A program made the translations under genes and the position numbers. Positions 35,866 to 44,932 of a stretch of DNA of 64,000 nucleotides are shown one piece after another (position 1 is the first letter of the stretch; each line of letters begins with the position of its first letter). The stretch comes from Phycicoccus avicenniae. GTDB lineage: Bacteria; Actinomycetota; Actinomycetes; Actinomycetales; Dermatophilaceae. The stretch is from NCBI RefSeq assembly GCF_018139485.1, contig NZ_JAGSNF010000006.1, forward strand, positions 1 through 64,000, in the 5' to 3' direction. The notes under the pieces were generated by a model. It was not told the DNA's origin. It ran no database searches and worked only from the letters and a program-made list of their open reading frames with translations.

Positions 35866-36867
35866 ATGCGACTCCTCGTCCTCGGTGGCACCGCCTTCCT
35901 CGGCCACGCGGTCGCCTCGGCCGCCCTCACCGGCGGCCACGACGTCACGTGCGTGGCCCGCGGGACCTCGGGCACCGTCCCGGGCGGCGCCCGGCTCGTC
36001 CGTCACGACCGCACCGGTCCCGGGCTCGGCGGGGTCGAGGACGCGACGTGGGACGCGGTCGTCGACGTCGCCCGCGACCCCGGGCAGGTCCGGCGGGCCG
36101 TCGACGCCCTGGCCGGCCGGGTCGGGCACACGGTCTTCGTCTCGACGGGCAACGTCTACGCCGACCACTCCGTGGTCGGAGCCGACGAGGACGCGCCCCT
36201 GCTCCCGGCGCGCGACACCGGTGGAGACGACCCGGACGCCTACGGCGGGGCCAAGGTGGCCTGCGAGCGGGCGTACCGGGACGCGCTCGGGGACGCGCAC
36301 GTGCTCGTCGCCCGCGCGGGGCTCGTCGGGGGCCCCGGGGACGTCTCCGGCCGGTCCGGCTGGTGGCCGTGGCGCTTCGCCCACCCGGCGGTCCCGGGCG
36401 AGGTGCTCGCGCCCGACGACCTCGACGCCCCGGCCCAGCTGGTCGACGTCCGGGACCTCGCCGGATGGCTCGTCCGGTGCGCCGCGTCCGGCACCGCCGG
36501 GGTCGTCGACGCCGTCGGCCCGACGACGACGCTGGGCGGGGTGCTCGACGCCGCCCGTGAGGCCGCCGGGTCCTCCGCCCGGGCCGTCCCGGCGGACCCG
36601 GCGTGGCTGTCGGGGCACGGCGTCGGCGCGTGGATGGGACCCAGGTCGCTGCCGCTCTGGCTGCCGTTCCCCGACCACGCGGGGTTCGCCGCGCGCCGCG
36701 GCGCCGCTGCTCGCGGGCTGGGGCTCAGGACGCGGCCGCTCGTCGACACCCTGCGCGACACCCTCGCGTGGGAGGAGACCGGCCGTCCCGAGGGCGCGCC
36801 GCGCCGGGCGGGCCTCACCGACGACGAGGAGCGCGAGGTCCTCGCCTCCTGGCACGCCCGCGCCTGA
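35866..36867 (+). CDS. NAD-dependent epimerase/dehydratase family protein
   Basis: 333 residues from ATG 35866. Extended SDR: MRLLVLGGTAFLGHAVASAA (GGTxxLG cofactor motif) opens the Rossmann fold. The usual YxxxK appears as DAYGGAKVACERAY, where Tyr and Lys are kept. NVYADHS follows the strand. It resembles sugar-nucleotide or reductase-like members; substrate unknown. 68 bases after lepB2, convergent with smc. Confidence 0.88.
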   Translation: MRLLVLGGTAFLGHAVASAALTGGHDVTCVARGTSGTVPGGARLVRHDRTGPGLGGVEDATWDAVVDVARDPGQVRRAVDALAGRVGHTVFVSTGNVYADHSVVGADEDAPLLPARDTGGDDPDAYGGAKVACERAYRDALGDAHVLVARAGLVGGPGDVSGRSGWWPWRFAHPAVPGEVLAPDDLDAPAQLVDVRDLAGWLVRCAASGTAGVVDAVGPTTTLGGVLDAAREAAGSSARAVPADPAWLSGHGVGAWMGPRSLPLWLPFPDHAGFAARRGAAARGLGLRTRPLVDTLRDTLAWEETGRPEGAPRRAGLTDDEEREVLASWHARA

Positions 36868-36891
36868 CCCCGTCGAGCCGGCGGTCGGGCT

Positions 36892-39800
36892 TCAGGCGGT
36901 GTCGGCGACGTCGCGGATCCGCTGGCTCACGACCGTCGTCACGCCGTCGCCGCGCATCGACACCCCGTAGAGGGCGTCCGCGACCTCCATCGTCCGCTTC
37001 TGGTGCGTGATGACGATGAGCTGGCTGGAGTCGCGCAGCTCCTCGAAGAGGGTGATGAGCCGGCCGAGGTTGGTGTCGTCGAGCGCGGCCTCGACCTCGT
37101 CCATGATGTAGAAGGGGCTCGGCCGGGCCTTGAAGATCGCGACGAGCAGCGCCACCGCGACGAGCGAGCGCTCCCCGCCGGAGAGCAGCGACAGCCGTTT
37201 GACCTTCTTGCCGGGCGGCCGGGCCTCGACCTCGATGCCGGTCGTCAGCATGTCGTCGGGGTCGGTGAGGACGAGCCGTCCCTCGCCACCGGGGAAGAGC
37301 CGGTCGAAGACCCGCTCGAACTGCTCCTTCGTGTCGTGGAACGCCTCGCGGAAGACCTGCTCGACCCGCTCGTCGACCTCCTTGACGATGTCGAGGAGGT
37401 CCCGCTTGGACCGCTTGAGGTCCTCGAGCTGGGTCGTGAGGAAGGTGTGCCGCTCCTCGAGCGCCGCGTACTCCTCGAGCGCGAGCGGGTTGACCTTGCC
37501 GAGCTGGGAGAGCCCCCGCTCGGCCTTGCGCAGCCGCTTCTCCTGCACCTCGCGGACGTAGGGCGCCGGCTCGAGGACCTCGTCCTCGGGGTCGTCGGGG
37601 CCGGGGATGTGGGGCACCGGGCGGTCGGGGCCGTACTCGGCGGTGAGGACCTCGGGGTCGACGCCCAGCTCCTCGACCGCCTTGGTCTGCAGCTGCTCGA
37701 TGCGGGCGAGCTGGCGGGCCCGGGCCATCTCGTCGCGGTGGGCGGCGTCGGTGAGGTCGCGCAGCTCGTCCTGCGCGGTCGCGAGCTCGCGGCGCAGGTC
37801 GGCGGCGGCCCGGTCACGCTCGCCCCGCTCGGCGTCCGCGGCGTCGCGCAGCCCCGCGGCGCGGGCGAGGGCGTCGGCGACCTCGAGGACCGCGAACTCG
37901 GCGGCCTCCCGGACCGCGCCGGCGACGACGGCCTCGCGGCGTCGGCGCTCCTGCCGCTCCCGGAGCCGTTCCCGGGCGGCGATCTCGTTGCGGGCGGCGC
38001 CCTCGAGCGAGTCGGCACGCCCGGCGAGCGAGCGGGCCCGCTCCTCCTTGGTCCGCAGGGCGAGGCGGACCTCGGTCTCGGCGGTGCGCGCCCGGCTCGC
38101 CTCGAGCTCGAGACGGTCGCGCTCGTCCGTCGAGGGGTCCGCCTCGTCCTCGAGCGGCTCGGCTTCGGCCTCCTCGAGCCGGGTCGCGAGCGCCTCGAGC
38201 TCCTCACGGTCGGTGTCGAGGGTCTCCTGCGCGGCGGCGATGGCCTTCTCGGCCCGCTCGGCCTCGGCGGACGCGGTGCGGACCGCGGCCCCCAGCGACC
38301 CCAGCCGCTCGGCGACCGCGGCCATCCGGGCGTCGGACTCGTGGAGCGCCTCGAGGGCGGCGTCGACCTCGGTCTCGGCACCGGCGACCGTCTCGCGGGC
38401 CCCGGAGAGCGAGAAGCGGGAGCGCTCGACCCGGGCCGAGGCGTCCTCGAGGACCCCACGGGTCTCCTCGACCGCGGCCTGGACCTCGAGGAGGGACTCC
38501 CCCGCACTGCTGCCACCGCGCGCCCAGCCGGGCCCGAAGACGTCGCCGTCGGCCGTCACCGCGGTGACGCCGGGGTGACGGGAGACGAGCGCGAGGGCGT
38601 GGCCGGACGTCGGGACGAGGGCGACCCGCTCGAGGAGCTGCTCGAGCGCGGGGGCGACGGCGGCGGGGGCCTCGACGACGTCGCGGGCCCAGACGGCCCC
38701 GGCGTCCAGGGCGGGCCAGGCGGCCGGGTCGCCCGGCGCGGCGGTCTCACCGACGAGCAGCGCGGCGCGGCCCCCGTCGCTCTCGCGCAGGCTGGCGAGC
38801 GCCTTCTCGGCCGACGCCGCGGACCCGACGGCGAGCGCCTCGGACGCCCAGCCGAGGGCGGCGGCGACGGCGGCCTCGTGGCCCCCGGTGACGTGGAGCA
38901 TCGTGGCGACGGCGCCGAGGACGCCGTGGTCGTCGTCCGCCGCCTCGAGCAGCGTCGCGGCCCCGTCCTTGCGGCGCAGGCTCATCTCGAGGGCCTCGAG
39001 GCGGGCCTGGGCGGAGCTGCGGTCGCGCTCGGCCTCGCGCTCGGCGGCGGTGAGGCGCTCGACCTCGGCCCGGGCGGTCCCGAGGCGCTCGGCGGCCGCC
39101 TCGTACGTCGTGTCGAGCCCCTCCTCGCCCTCCTCCTCGTCCGCGATGCCGCCCTCGAGGTGGGCGAACTCACGCTCGGCGTCGGTCGCGCGCTCGCGGG
39201 CCTCGGCGGCGAGCCCGCGCAGGCGGCCGATCTCGGCCTCCGCGGCCTCGATCCGGCTGCGGCGGGCCCCGACCTGGCCCGCGAGCTTCGCGAGGCCCTC
39301 CCGGCGGTCGGCCGCGGCCCGGGCGAGGCGGGCGAGCCGCTGCTGCTCGGCGGCGTGCGCCGACTCCGCCGACTCCCGCTCCGCGACGGCGTCCTGGAGC
39401 GCCGCGGTCGTCTCGTCGATCTCGGCGAGGAGGACCCCCTCGGCCTCCCGCGCCTGGGCGGCCTGGGCCCGCAGCTCCTCCGGGTCCCGGCCCGAGGTCG
39501 TCTCGTGCTCCTCGTCCTGGGACAGCAGGCGGACCCGCTCGGCGCTCACCGACCCCGTGGACTCGAGCCGGTCGCGCAGGCTCTGCAGCCGGACGACCCG
39601 CTCCTGGGCCTGGCCGAGCCGGGGCGCCGCCTCGGCGACCTGCCGCTCGACCTCGGCGAGCCGGGAGCGGACGTCGGTGACGGCCTCCTCGACGGCGGTG
39701 CGCCGCTCCAGGAGCGCGGTCTCGTCGGCGACCTCCTGCTCGACGACCGCGGTGAGCTGGACGAGGTCGTCGGCGAGCAGCCGCAGGCGGGCGTCACGGG

Positions 39801-40464
39801 CCTCGGCCTGGATGACCGCCGCCCGCCGCGCGGCCTCGGCCTGCCGCCCGAGCGGCCCGAGCTGGCGGCGGATCTCGCCCGTGAGGTCCTGGACGCGGGT
39901 GAGGTTGCCCTCCATCTGCTCGAGCTTGCGGAGCGTGCGCTCCTTGCGGCGACGGTGCTTCAGGACCCCCGCGGCCTCCTCGATGAACCCGCGGCGCTCC
40001 TCCGGGGTCGCCCGCAGCACGGTGTCGAGCTGGCCCTGGCCCACGATGACGTGCATCTCGCGCCCGAGACCGGAGTCCGACAGCAGCTCCTGGACGTCGA
40101 GCAGCCGGCAGCCCGTGCCGTTGATGGCGTACTCGGAGCCGCCACCGCGGAACATCGTCCGGGTGATCGTCACCTCGGTGTAGTCGATGGGCAGCGCGCC
40201 GTCGGTGTTGTCGATCGTCAGGCTGACCTCGGCCCGGCCGAGCGGCGGGCGGCCGGCTGTGCCGGCGAAGATGACGTCCTCCATCTTGCCGCCGCGCAGG
40301 CTCTTGGCCCCCTGCTCCCCCATGACCCAGGCCAGGGCGTCGACGACGTTGGACTTGCCCGACCCGTTGGGACCGACGACGCAGGTGATGCCGGGCTCGA
40401 GGCGCATCGTCGTCGCCGAGGCGAAGGACTTGAACCCCTTGAGGGTCAGCGTCTTGAGGTACAT
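36892..40464 (-). CDS. smc: Chromosome segregation protein SMC
   Basis: 1190 residues, normal SMC length. Walker A GPNGSGKSNVVDALAW near 32-47, first coiled coil (about 165-500), hinge near 505-640 (HGVLGAVATMLHVTGGHEAA), second coil (about 660-1020), then the signature LSLLSGGERSLVAVALL and Walker B FYIMDEVEAALDD. Coils are Ala/Arg/Glu-rich. With ScpA/ScpB it folds and separates chromosomes. TAGGCT at 40518-40513 (minus strand) could be its -10. Confidence 0.98.
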   Translation of the reverse strand: MYLKTLTLKGFKSFASATTMRLEPGITCVVGPNGSGKSNVVDALAWVMGEQGAKSLRGGKMEDVIFAGTAGRPPLGRAEVSLTIDNTDGALPIDYTEVTITRTMFRGGGSEYAINGTGCRLLDVQELLSDSGLGREMHVIVGQGQLDTVLRATPEERRGFIEEAAGVLKHRRRKERTLRKLEQMEGNLTRVQDLTGEIRRQLGPLGRQAEAARRAAVIQAEARDARLRLLADDLVQLTAVVEQEVADETALLERRTAVEEAVTDVRSRLAEVERQVAEAAPRLGQAQERVVRLQSLRDRLESTGSVSAERVRLLSQDEEHETTSGRDPEELRAQAAQAREAEGVLLAEIDETTAALQDAVAERESAESAHAAEQQRLARLARAAADRREGLAKLAGQVGARRSRIEAAEAEIGRLRGLAAEARERATDAEREFAHLEGGIADEEEGEEGLDTTYEAAAERLGTARAEVERLTAAEREAERDRSSAQARLEALEMSLRRKDGAATLLEAADDDHGVLGAVATMLHVTGGHEAAVAAALGWASEALAVGSAASAEKALASLRESDGGRAALLVGETAAPGDPAAWPALDAGAVWARDVVEAPAAVAPALEQLLERVALVPTSGHALALVSRHPGVTAVTADGDVFGPGWARGGSSAGESLLEVQAAVEETRGVLEDASARVERSRFSLSGARETVAGAETEVDAALEALHESDARMAAVAERLGSLGAAVRTASAEAERAEKAIAAAQETLDTDREELEALATRLEEAEAEPLEDEADPSTDERDRLELEASRARTAETEVRLALRTKEERARSLAGRADSLEGAARNEIAARERLRERQERRRREAVVAGAVREAAEFAVLEVADALARAAGLRDAADAERGERDRAAADLRRELATAQDELRDLTDAAHRDEMARARQLARIEQLQTKAVEELGVDPEVLTAEYGPDRPVPHIPGPDDPEDEVLEPAPYVREVQEKRLRKAERGLSQLGKVNPLALEEYAALEERHTFLTTQLEDLKRSKRDLLDIVKEVDERVEQVFREAFHDTKEQFERVFDRLFPGGEGRLVLTDPDDMLTTGIEVEARPPGKKVKRLSLLSGGERSLVAVALLVAIFKARPSPFYIMDEVEAALDDTNLGRLITLFEELRDSSQLIVITHQKRTMEVADALYGVSMRGDGVTTVVSQRIRDVADTA

Positions 40465-40558
40465 GCGGCGGTCGGTCGTCTCTCGGTGGCGGGCGGGCCG
40501 GGGTCGCGGGCGAGCCTACCGCCGGGCGAGGGGCCGAGGCGGGACGTGCGTCGCGGGG

Positions 40559-40855
40559 TCAGGAGCCGTGCCCCCCGGCGATGTGCTCGTGGTGGTGGAT
40601 GACCTCGGCGATGATGAAGTTCAGGAACGCCTCCGCGAACTGCGGGTCCAGGCCCGACTCGTCGGCGAGCGCCCGCAGCCGGGCCACCTGCCGCTCCTCC
40701 CGGCCCGGGTCCGCCGGCGGCAGGCCGACGGTCGCCTTGAGCTCCCCGACGGCCTGGGTGCACTTGAACCGCTCCGCGAGCAGGTGGACGAGCGCCGCGT
40801 CGATGTTGTCGATGCTCGACCGCAGCCTGGCGAGGTCCGGGGGGATGTCGCTCAC
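40559..40855 (-). CDS. Chorismate mutase (AroQ-type)
   Basis: 98 residues from GTG 40855. Helical AroQ fold: LRSSIDNIDAALVHLLAERF has the N-terminal Arg and the helix-1 residues, KCTQAVGELKATVGLPPADP the second, and FAEAFLNFIIAEVIHHHEH the last. It converts chorismate to prephenate for Phe/Tyr synthesis. Stand-alone AroQ of this length is usual in actinobacteria and can be activated by DAHP synthase. Leaderless -10 TACGAT. Confidence 0.93.
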   Translation of the reverse strand: MSDIPPDLARLRSSIDNIDAALVHLLAERFKCTQAVGELKATVGLPPADPGREERQVARLRALADESGLDPQFAEAFLNFIIAEVIHHHEHIAGGHGS

Positions 40856-40861
40856 CCCGCC

Positions 40862-40867
40862 ATCGTA
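40862..40867 (-). promoter_or_regulatory. Leaderless -10 (TACGAT) of the chorismate mutase gene
   Basis: Minus-strand TACGAT ends 6 bases before GTG 40855. Confidence 0.5.
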
Positions 40868-40910
40868 GGAACGCCCGAGCGGGCCGTGCACCACCGTCCC
40901 ACCCTCGCGG

Positions 40911-41213
40911 TCAGCGCTCGACGAACCCGCTCTCGCCTCGCGGCTCCTCCCAGCGCGGGGCCGACACCGACGCGACCGACCCCGGCCTGCGGGCCGACGA
41001 CGGGTCCTCGCGCAGCAGCTCGTGGAGGCGCTCGACGGACTCCCGGCGGCCCTCGGCGACGACCTCGACCCGGCCGTCGGTGGTGTTGCGGGCGAAGCCG
41101 GCGAGTCCCAGCTCGAGGGCCCTCGACCGGGTCCACCAGCGGAACCCGACGCCCTGGACGGTGCCGCGCACGAAGACGGCACCGCGGGAGATCTTCTCGG
41201 GGGAGGACGTCAT
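40911..41213 (-). CDS. acyP: Acylphosphatase
   Basis: 100 residues. The acylphosphatase fold has the catalytic Arg in VFVRGTVQGVGFRWW and the catalytic Asn in GFARNTTDGRVEVVAEG. It hydrolyses acyl phosphates such as 1,3-bisphosphoglycerate. The gene lies between smc and mutM in mycobacteria too (Rv2922A). -10 TAGGGT 7 bases before ATG 41213. Confidence 0.95.
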   Translation of the reverse strand: MTSSPEKISRGAVFVRGTVQGVGFRWWTRSRALELGLAGFARNTTDGRVEVVAEGRRESVERLHELLREDPSSARRPGSVASVSAPRWEEPRGESGFVER

Positions 41214-41220
41214 GGCGGCG

Positions 41221-41226
41221 ACCCTA
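41221..41226 (-). promoter_or_regulatory. Leaderless -10 (TAGGGT) of acyP
   Basis: Minus-strand TAGGGT ends 7 bases before ATG 41213. Confidence 0.55.
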
Positions 41227-41401
41227 CCGACCGGGTCGCCCACCCCCGGACGCCTCAACGGTGAACGCCGAGACGGGCGGACCGGGCCCACCCCGTGCCA
41301 CTATCTTGGTCCGCCAGCGGTGTGGCCGGGACGGGCCTGACGACGGCGCAGGGGCCGACGTGATCCCGTCCCCGGCCGCCCGCCTGTCTCCGAGGAGGAC
41401 G

Positions 41402-42343
41402 ATGCGGCAGGACGACGCTCGGGACGAGGCCGCGACCCGGGACCTCGATCCCGTCGCCGTGCAGGAGTTCTCGCAGGCTCTCCGCGCCGCCGTCGGGCGT
41501 TCCGGCCTCAGCCTCGACCGGGTCCGCTCCCGCCTCGCGGAGCGGGACCTGCCGGTAAGCACCGCGACGCTGAGCCACTGGCAGACCGGACGCAGCAGAC
41601 CCGCGCCGGGCCGGTCGCTCGCCGTCGTCGCCGCTCTCGAGGGAATCCTCGGGCTGCCCGACGGAGGCCTCGTCGCCCTCCTGCCGCCCGCACCGCGCCC
41701 CCGCGGTCGCAGTGCGCACGCCTCGCCGCCCGACGACGGAGGACGGCGGGCGCTGCCGCTCTGGGAGGAGATCTCCCAGGCCGTGGCGGAGCTCGGGCTC
41801 ACCCTCGACGACACGCTGCGGATCATGTCCTGGCACGAGGTGGCCGACGTCGGTCCGGACCGGCTCGTCGTCGCCCACCGGGTGAGCACGGTGCAGCGAG
41901 CCGTCGTCGACGGTGTCGACCGGCTGCCGATGTTCTACAGCGACCTCAGCCCGCACGACGCCCTCCCCCGGCTCGTCCCGCGGGCGGGGGTGCGGGTGGG
42001 ACGCGAGGTGCGGGTCGGCGCGACCGGCCTCGTCGTCGCCGAGTTCGTCCTGCCCGCCCCGCTCGCGGCCGGCGAACGGGCCTTCCTCCAGTGGGACGTC
42101 GAGCACGTCCCGGTCCCCGTCACCGAGCTCGAGATGCGCTCGGCCCACCCGAGCACCGAGGTCGTCATCTCGGCCCGCTTCTCCCCGGACGCCTTCCCGG
42201 CCGAGGTCCTCGGGTACACCGAGGTCGACGGCGTGGGGCGCACCCGGCGCGTGGGCCCGGACCCACTCGGCGAGGCGAGCGTCATCCGGCACCGGGTCCC
42301 CGCCGGAGCGGTCGGGCTGCACTGGCGCTGGCCACCGGCCTGA
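41402..42343 (+). CDS. Helix-turn-helix (XRE-like) protein with uncharacterised C-terminal domain
   Basis: 313 residues from ATG 41402, chosen for GAGGAGG 4 bases upstream. Residues 20-95 look like an XRE HTH: FSQALRAAVGRSGLSLDRVR, SRLAERDLPVSTATLSHWQT (recognition helix) and GRSLAVVAALEGILGLPDGG. After a Pro/Arg linker, residues 120-313 form a beta-rich domain (LRIMSWHEVADVGPDRLVVA, AGERAFLQWDVEHVPVPVTE, FPAEVLGYTEVDGVGRTRR, GLHWRWPPA) that I do not recognise. It could be a regulator with a ligand-sensing or protein-binding module. Single gene between divergent acyP and convergent mutM. Confidence 0.8.
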   Translation: MRQDDARDEAATRDLDPVAVQEFSQALRAAVGRSGLSLDRVRSRLAERDLPVSTATLSHWQTGRSRPAPGRSLAVVAALEGILGLPDGGLVALLPPAPRPRGRSAHASPPDDGGRRALPLWEEISQAVAELGLTLDDTLRIMSWHEVADVGPDRLVVAHRVSTVQRAVVDGVDRLPMFYSDLSPHDALPRLVPRAGVRVGREVRVGATGLVVAEFVLPAPLAAGERAFLQWDVEHVPVPVTELEMRSAHPSTEVVISARFSPDAFPAEVLGYTEVDGVGRTRRVGPDPLGEASVIRHRVPAGAVGLHWRWPPA

Positions 42344-42370
42344 CCCCGGCCGCCCCGCTGCGGCGAACGG

Positions 42371-43243
42371 TCAGCGTCGACGGGCGGAGGCGCCGGCCCC
42401 CCGCGGCCGGGTCTGGCAGCGCGGGCACGAGAACGACGAGCGGTTCATGAACTGCTCGCGGCGGATGGGGGTGCCGCACCGCGGGCAGGGCCGCCCCGAC
42501 TGCCCGTACGCGGCGAGCGACCGGTCGAAGTAGCCGGAGGCCCCGTTCACGTTGACGTAGAGCGCGTCGAAGCTCGTCCCGCCCTGGTCGAGCGCGGAGC
42601 GCATGACGTCGGCGGCGTGGTCCAGGAGGGCCCCGAGGGCGGGCTTGGTCAGCGCGCTCGCGGGACGCTCCCCGTGGACCCGGGCGCGCCACAGCGCCTC
42701 GTCCGCGTAGATGTTGCCGATCCCGGACACGACCGTCTGGTCGAGCAGCACCCGCTTGACCGCGCTGTCCTTGCCCTTCATCCGGCGCACGGCCCCGGCC
42801 CGGTCGAAGGCGGGCTCGAGGGGGTCCGGGGCGATGTGGGCGATCGTCGTCGGCACCCCGGCCCCGTCGAGACCGGCGAGGGCGAGGCCGCCGAAGGTGC
42901 GCTGGTCGACGAAGCGCAGCTGGGGGTCCCCGTCCTCGAACCGGAACCGGGCGTGCAGGTGCTTCTCGTCCGGGGCGCCCGCGTCCTCGACGAGGAGCTG
43001 CCCGCTCATCCCGAGGTGGAGGAGCAGCCCGAGGTCGTCCTCGAGGTCCCACCACAGGTACTTCCCCCGGCGCCGCACGGCGGCCACGCGCCGGCCCGCG
43101 AGCCGGGCGGCGAGGTCGGCGGGTCCGGCGAGGTGGCGACGGGCCACGCGGTGCCCCCGCAGCTCGACGTCGCGCAGGACACGTCCCTCGACGTGGGTGG
43201 CGAGACCGCGCCGGACGACCTCGACCTCGGGGAGCTCAGGCAC
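42371..43243 (-). CDS. mutM: Formamidopyrimidine-DNA glycosylase
   Basis: 290 residues from GTG 43243, overlapping rnc by 8 bases. N-terminal [13 protein letters not shown] supplies Pro1 nucleophile and Glu2. The Lys of [11 protein letters not shown] and the H2TH motif ([17 protein letters not shown]) are present, and the C-terminal zinc finger has four Cys: [15 protein letters not shown] and [11 protein letters not shown]. It excises 8-oxoguanine and cuts the strand by beta/delta-elimination. Confidence 0.97.
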   Translation of the reverse strand: MPELPEVEVVRRGLATHVEGRVLRDVELRGHRVARRHLAGPADLAARLAGRRVAAVRRRGKYLWWDLEDDLGLLLHLGMSGQLLVEDAGAPDEKHLHARFRFEDGDPQLRFVDQRTFGGLALAGLDGAGVPTTIAHIAPDPLEPAFDRAGAVRRMKGKDSAVKRVLLDQTVVSGIGNIYADEALWRARVHGERPASALTKPALGALLDHAADVMRSALDQGGTSFDALYVNVNGASGYFDRSLAAYGQSGRPCPRCGTPIRREQFMNRSSFSCPRCQTRPRGAGASARRR

Positions 43244-44024
43244 CCCGGCCGGGCCCCTCGAGCGGGTTCCTGGGGGTCGGGACGACCCCCTCGTGGCGGT
43301 CCCGGATGGTCGACCAGGCGTGCGCGGCGGCCTCCTGCTCGGCGACCTTCTTCGTACGCCCGGCGCCGCGGCCGAGGACCTGGCCGCCGACGACGACCTC
43401 GGACTCGAAGGACTTCGCGTGCTCGGGGCCGTCCTCGGTCACCGTGTACTCCGGCGACCCGAGGCCGTGCTTGGAGGTGATCTCCTGGAGGCTCGTCTTC
43501 CAGTCCAGCCCCGCCCCCAGGGTCGCGGACTGGGCGAGCAGCGGGTCGACGAGGTGGTGGACGAGCTCGCCCGCCGCCTCGATGCCGGCGCACGAGTACA
43601 CGGCGCCGATGACCGCCTCGACGGTGTCGGCGAGGATCGAGTCCTTGTCCCGCCCGCCGGTGCTCTCCTCGCCCCGGCCGAGGAAGACGTGGTCGCCGAG
43701 CCCGAGGGTGCGTCCGACGTCGGCGAGCGCCCGCATGTTGACGACGGCGGCACGCAGCTTCGCGAGCTGGCCCTCGCTGTCGTCGGGGTTGGTCTCGTAG
43801 AGCGTCGTCGTGACGACGAGGCCGAGGACGGAGTCGCCGAGGAACTCCAGCCGCTCGTTGTGCGGCAGCCCGCCCATCTCGTAGGCGTAGGAGCGGTGCG
43901 TCAGGGCACGCTCGAGCAGCGCCCCGTCGACGTCACGGCCCGTGACCTCCTCGAGGAGTGTCGCGAGCTCGGAGACGGGACGCAGCGGCGTGAGGTCGCC
44001 GGACTGCGCCGAGCCCCTGCCCAT
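43236..44024 (-). CDS. rnc: Ribonuclease III
   Basis: 262 residues. The RNase III signature [16 protein letters not shown] carries catalytic Glu/Asp; a second acidic site follows in [15 protein letters not shown]. The dsRNA-binding domain is C-terminal ([20 protein letters not shown] to [10 protein letters not shown]). It processes rRNA and dsRNA. ATG 44024 is 12 bases after rpmF, in the yceD-rpmF-rnc-mutM operon. Confidence 0.97.
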   Translation of the reverse strand: MGRGSAQSGDLTPLRPVSELATLLEEVTGRDVDGALLERALTHRSYAYEMGGLPHNERLEFLGDSVLGLVVTTTLYETNPDDSEGQLAKLRAAVVNMRALADVGRTLGLGDHVFLGRGEESTGGRDKDSILADTVEAVIGAVYSCAGIEAAGELVHHLVDPLLAQSATLGAGLDWKTSLQEITSKHGLGSPEYTVTEDGPEHAKSFESEVVVGGQVLGRGAGRTKKVAEQEAAAHAWSTIRDRHEGVVPTPRNPLEGPGRGA

Positions 44025-44035
44025 GGGCGGGTGGG

Positions 44036-44230
44036 TCAGCCCTGGTGGTCGGTGCGCTCGGCGGCGCCGTAGTGGCGCCCCTTGTAGGAGCCGCACGACG
44101 GGCACGCGGTGTGCGGCTGCGTCGGCGCCTTGCACTGCGGGCACGTCGTCGTGGCGACGGCGCTCGCCTTCCAGTTGGCGCGGCGCGAGCGGGTGTTGGA
44201 GCGCGACATCTTCCGCTTCGGAACGGCCAC
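44036..44230 (-). CDS. rpmF: 50S ribosomal protein bL32 (zinc-ribbon form)
   Basis: 64 residues from GTG 44230. [20 protein letters not shown] is the bL32 N-terminus; CPQC and CPSC form a four-Cys zinc ribbon. This is the zinc-dependent version; many actinobacteria also hold a Zn-free paralog under zinc control. One base after the yceD stop. Confidence 0.97.
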   Translation of the reverse strand: MAVPKRKMSRSNTRSRRANWKASAVATTTCPQCKAPTQPHTACPSCGSYKGRHYGAAERTDHQG

Positions 44231-44231
44231 G

Positions 44232-44807
44232 TCAGGTCCTCTTCTCTGTCGTCTCGGGCGGCTCGGCCAGGGCCGAGAGGGCCGCCCATCGGGGGTCGAT
44301 CTCGTCGTGCTGGTGCTCCGGGTCGTCCGCGAGCGGCTGGCCGCACACGGAGCAGAGACCGGGGCAGTCCGGCCGGCACACCGGCTGGAACGGCAGCGCG
44401 GGCACCACCGTGTCCCGGACCACCGGGTCGAGGTCGATGAGACCGTCCTCGACCAGGCGCTCCTCGTCGGCGTCCTCGTCCCCCACCTCGTCGTGGCGGA
44501 CGTGCCGATCGGCGTGGACGAACAGCTCCTGGAAGGTCCCGTCCACCGTCTCGGTGACCGGGTCCAGGCACCGCACGCACGCGCCGGTCGCCGTGCCACG
44601 GACCGAACCGGTGACCAGGACGCCCTCGACGACGGACTCCATGCGCAGGTCGAGCAGGAGGGGTGCCCCCTCCTCGACGGCGATGACGTCCGTGCCGAGG
44701 TCGCTCGGTGCCCCGGCCTCCCGCTCGAGCTCGTGCATGGACCCGGGTCGACGCCCGACGAGCTTGGTGTCGAGCACCAAGGGCGAGCGTGGGTCGAGTC
44801 GAGACAT
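44232..44807 (-). CDS. yceD: YceD/DUF177 family protein
   Basis: 191 residues from ATG 44807 (an in-frame GTG at 44816 adds three). Typical features: [20 protein letters not shown] with CxxC, and [20 protein letters not shown]. The family pairs with rpmF across bacteria and is linked to 23S rRNA processing or accumulation. The precise activity is unproven. First gene of yceD-rpmF-rnc-mutM. Confidence 0.93.
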   Translation of the reverse strand: MSRLDPRSPLVLDTKLVGRRPGSMHELEREAGAPSDLGTDVIAVEEGAPLLLDLRMESVVEGVLVTGSVRGTATGACVRCLDPVTETVDGTFQELFVHADRHVRHDEVGDEDADEERLVEDGLIDLDPVVRDTVVPALPFQPVCRPDCPGLCSVCGQPLADDPEHQHDEIDPRWAALSALAEPPETTEKRT

Positions 44808-44867
44808 GGCTTTCACGGTGGTTCCGGTCGGTTCGGGTCCCGTCGCACGGACGCAGACCAGGAGCCA

Positions 44868-44896
44868 ACGTTACCGGCCCGGAGGCCCGTCCCCAA
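44868..44896 (-). promoter_or_regulatory. Promoter of the yceD-rpmF-rnc-mutM operon
   Basis: Minus strand: -35 TTGGGG (44896-44891), 17-base spacer, -10 TAACGT (44873-44868). It gives a leader of about 55 bases. Confidence 0.5.
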
Positions 44897-44897
44897 A

Positions 44898-44926
44898 CCG
44901 GACGGAGAGGGGGCAGGTCCGTCCGG
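44898..44926 (-). terminator. Terminator after the acyltransferase gene
   Basis: CCGGACGGA and TCCGTCCGG form a perfect 9-bp stem around 11 bases, 7 bases after the acyltransferase stop and just before the yceD promoter. Confidence 0.65.
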
Positions 44927-44932
44927 GCCCGC

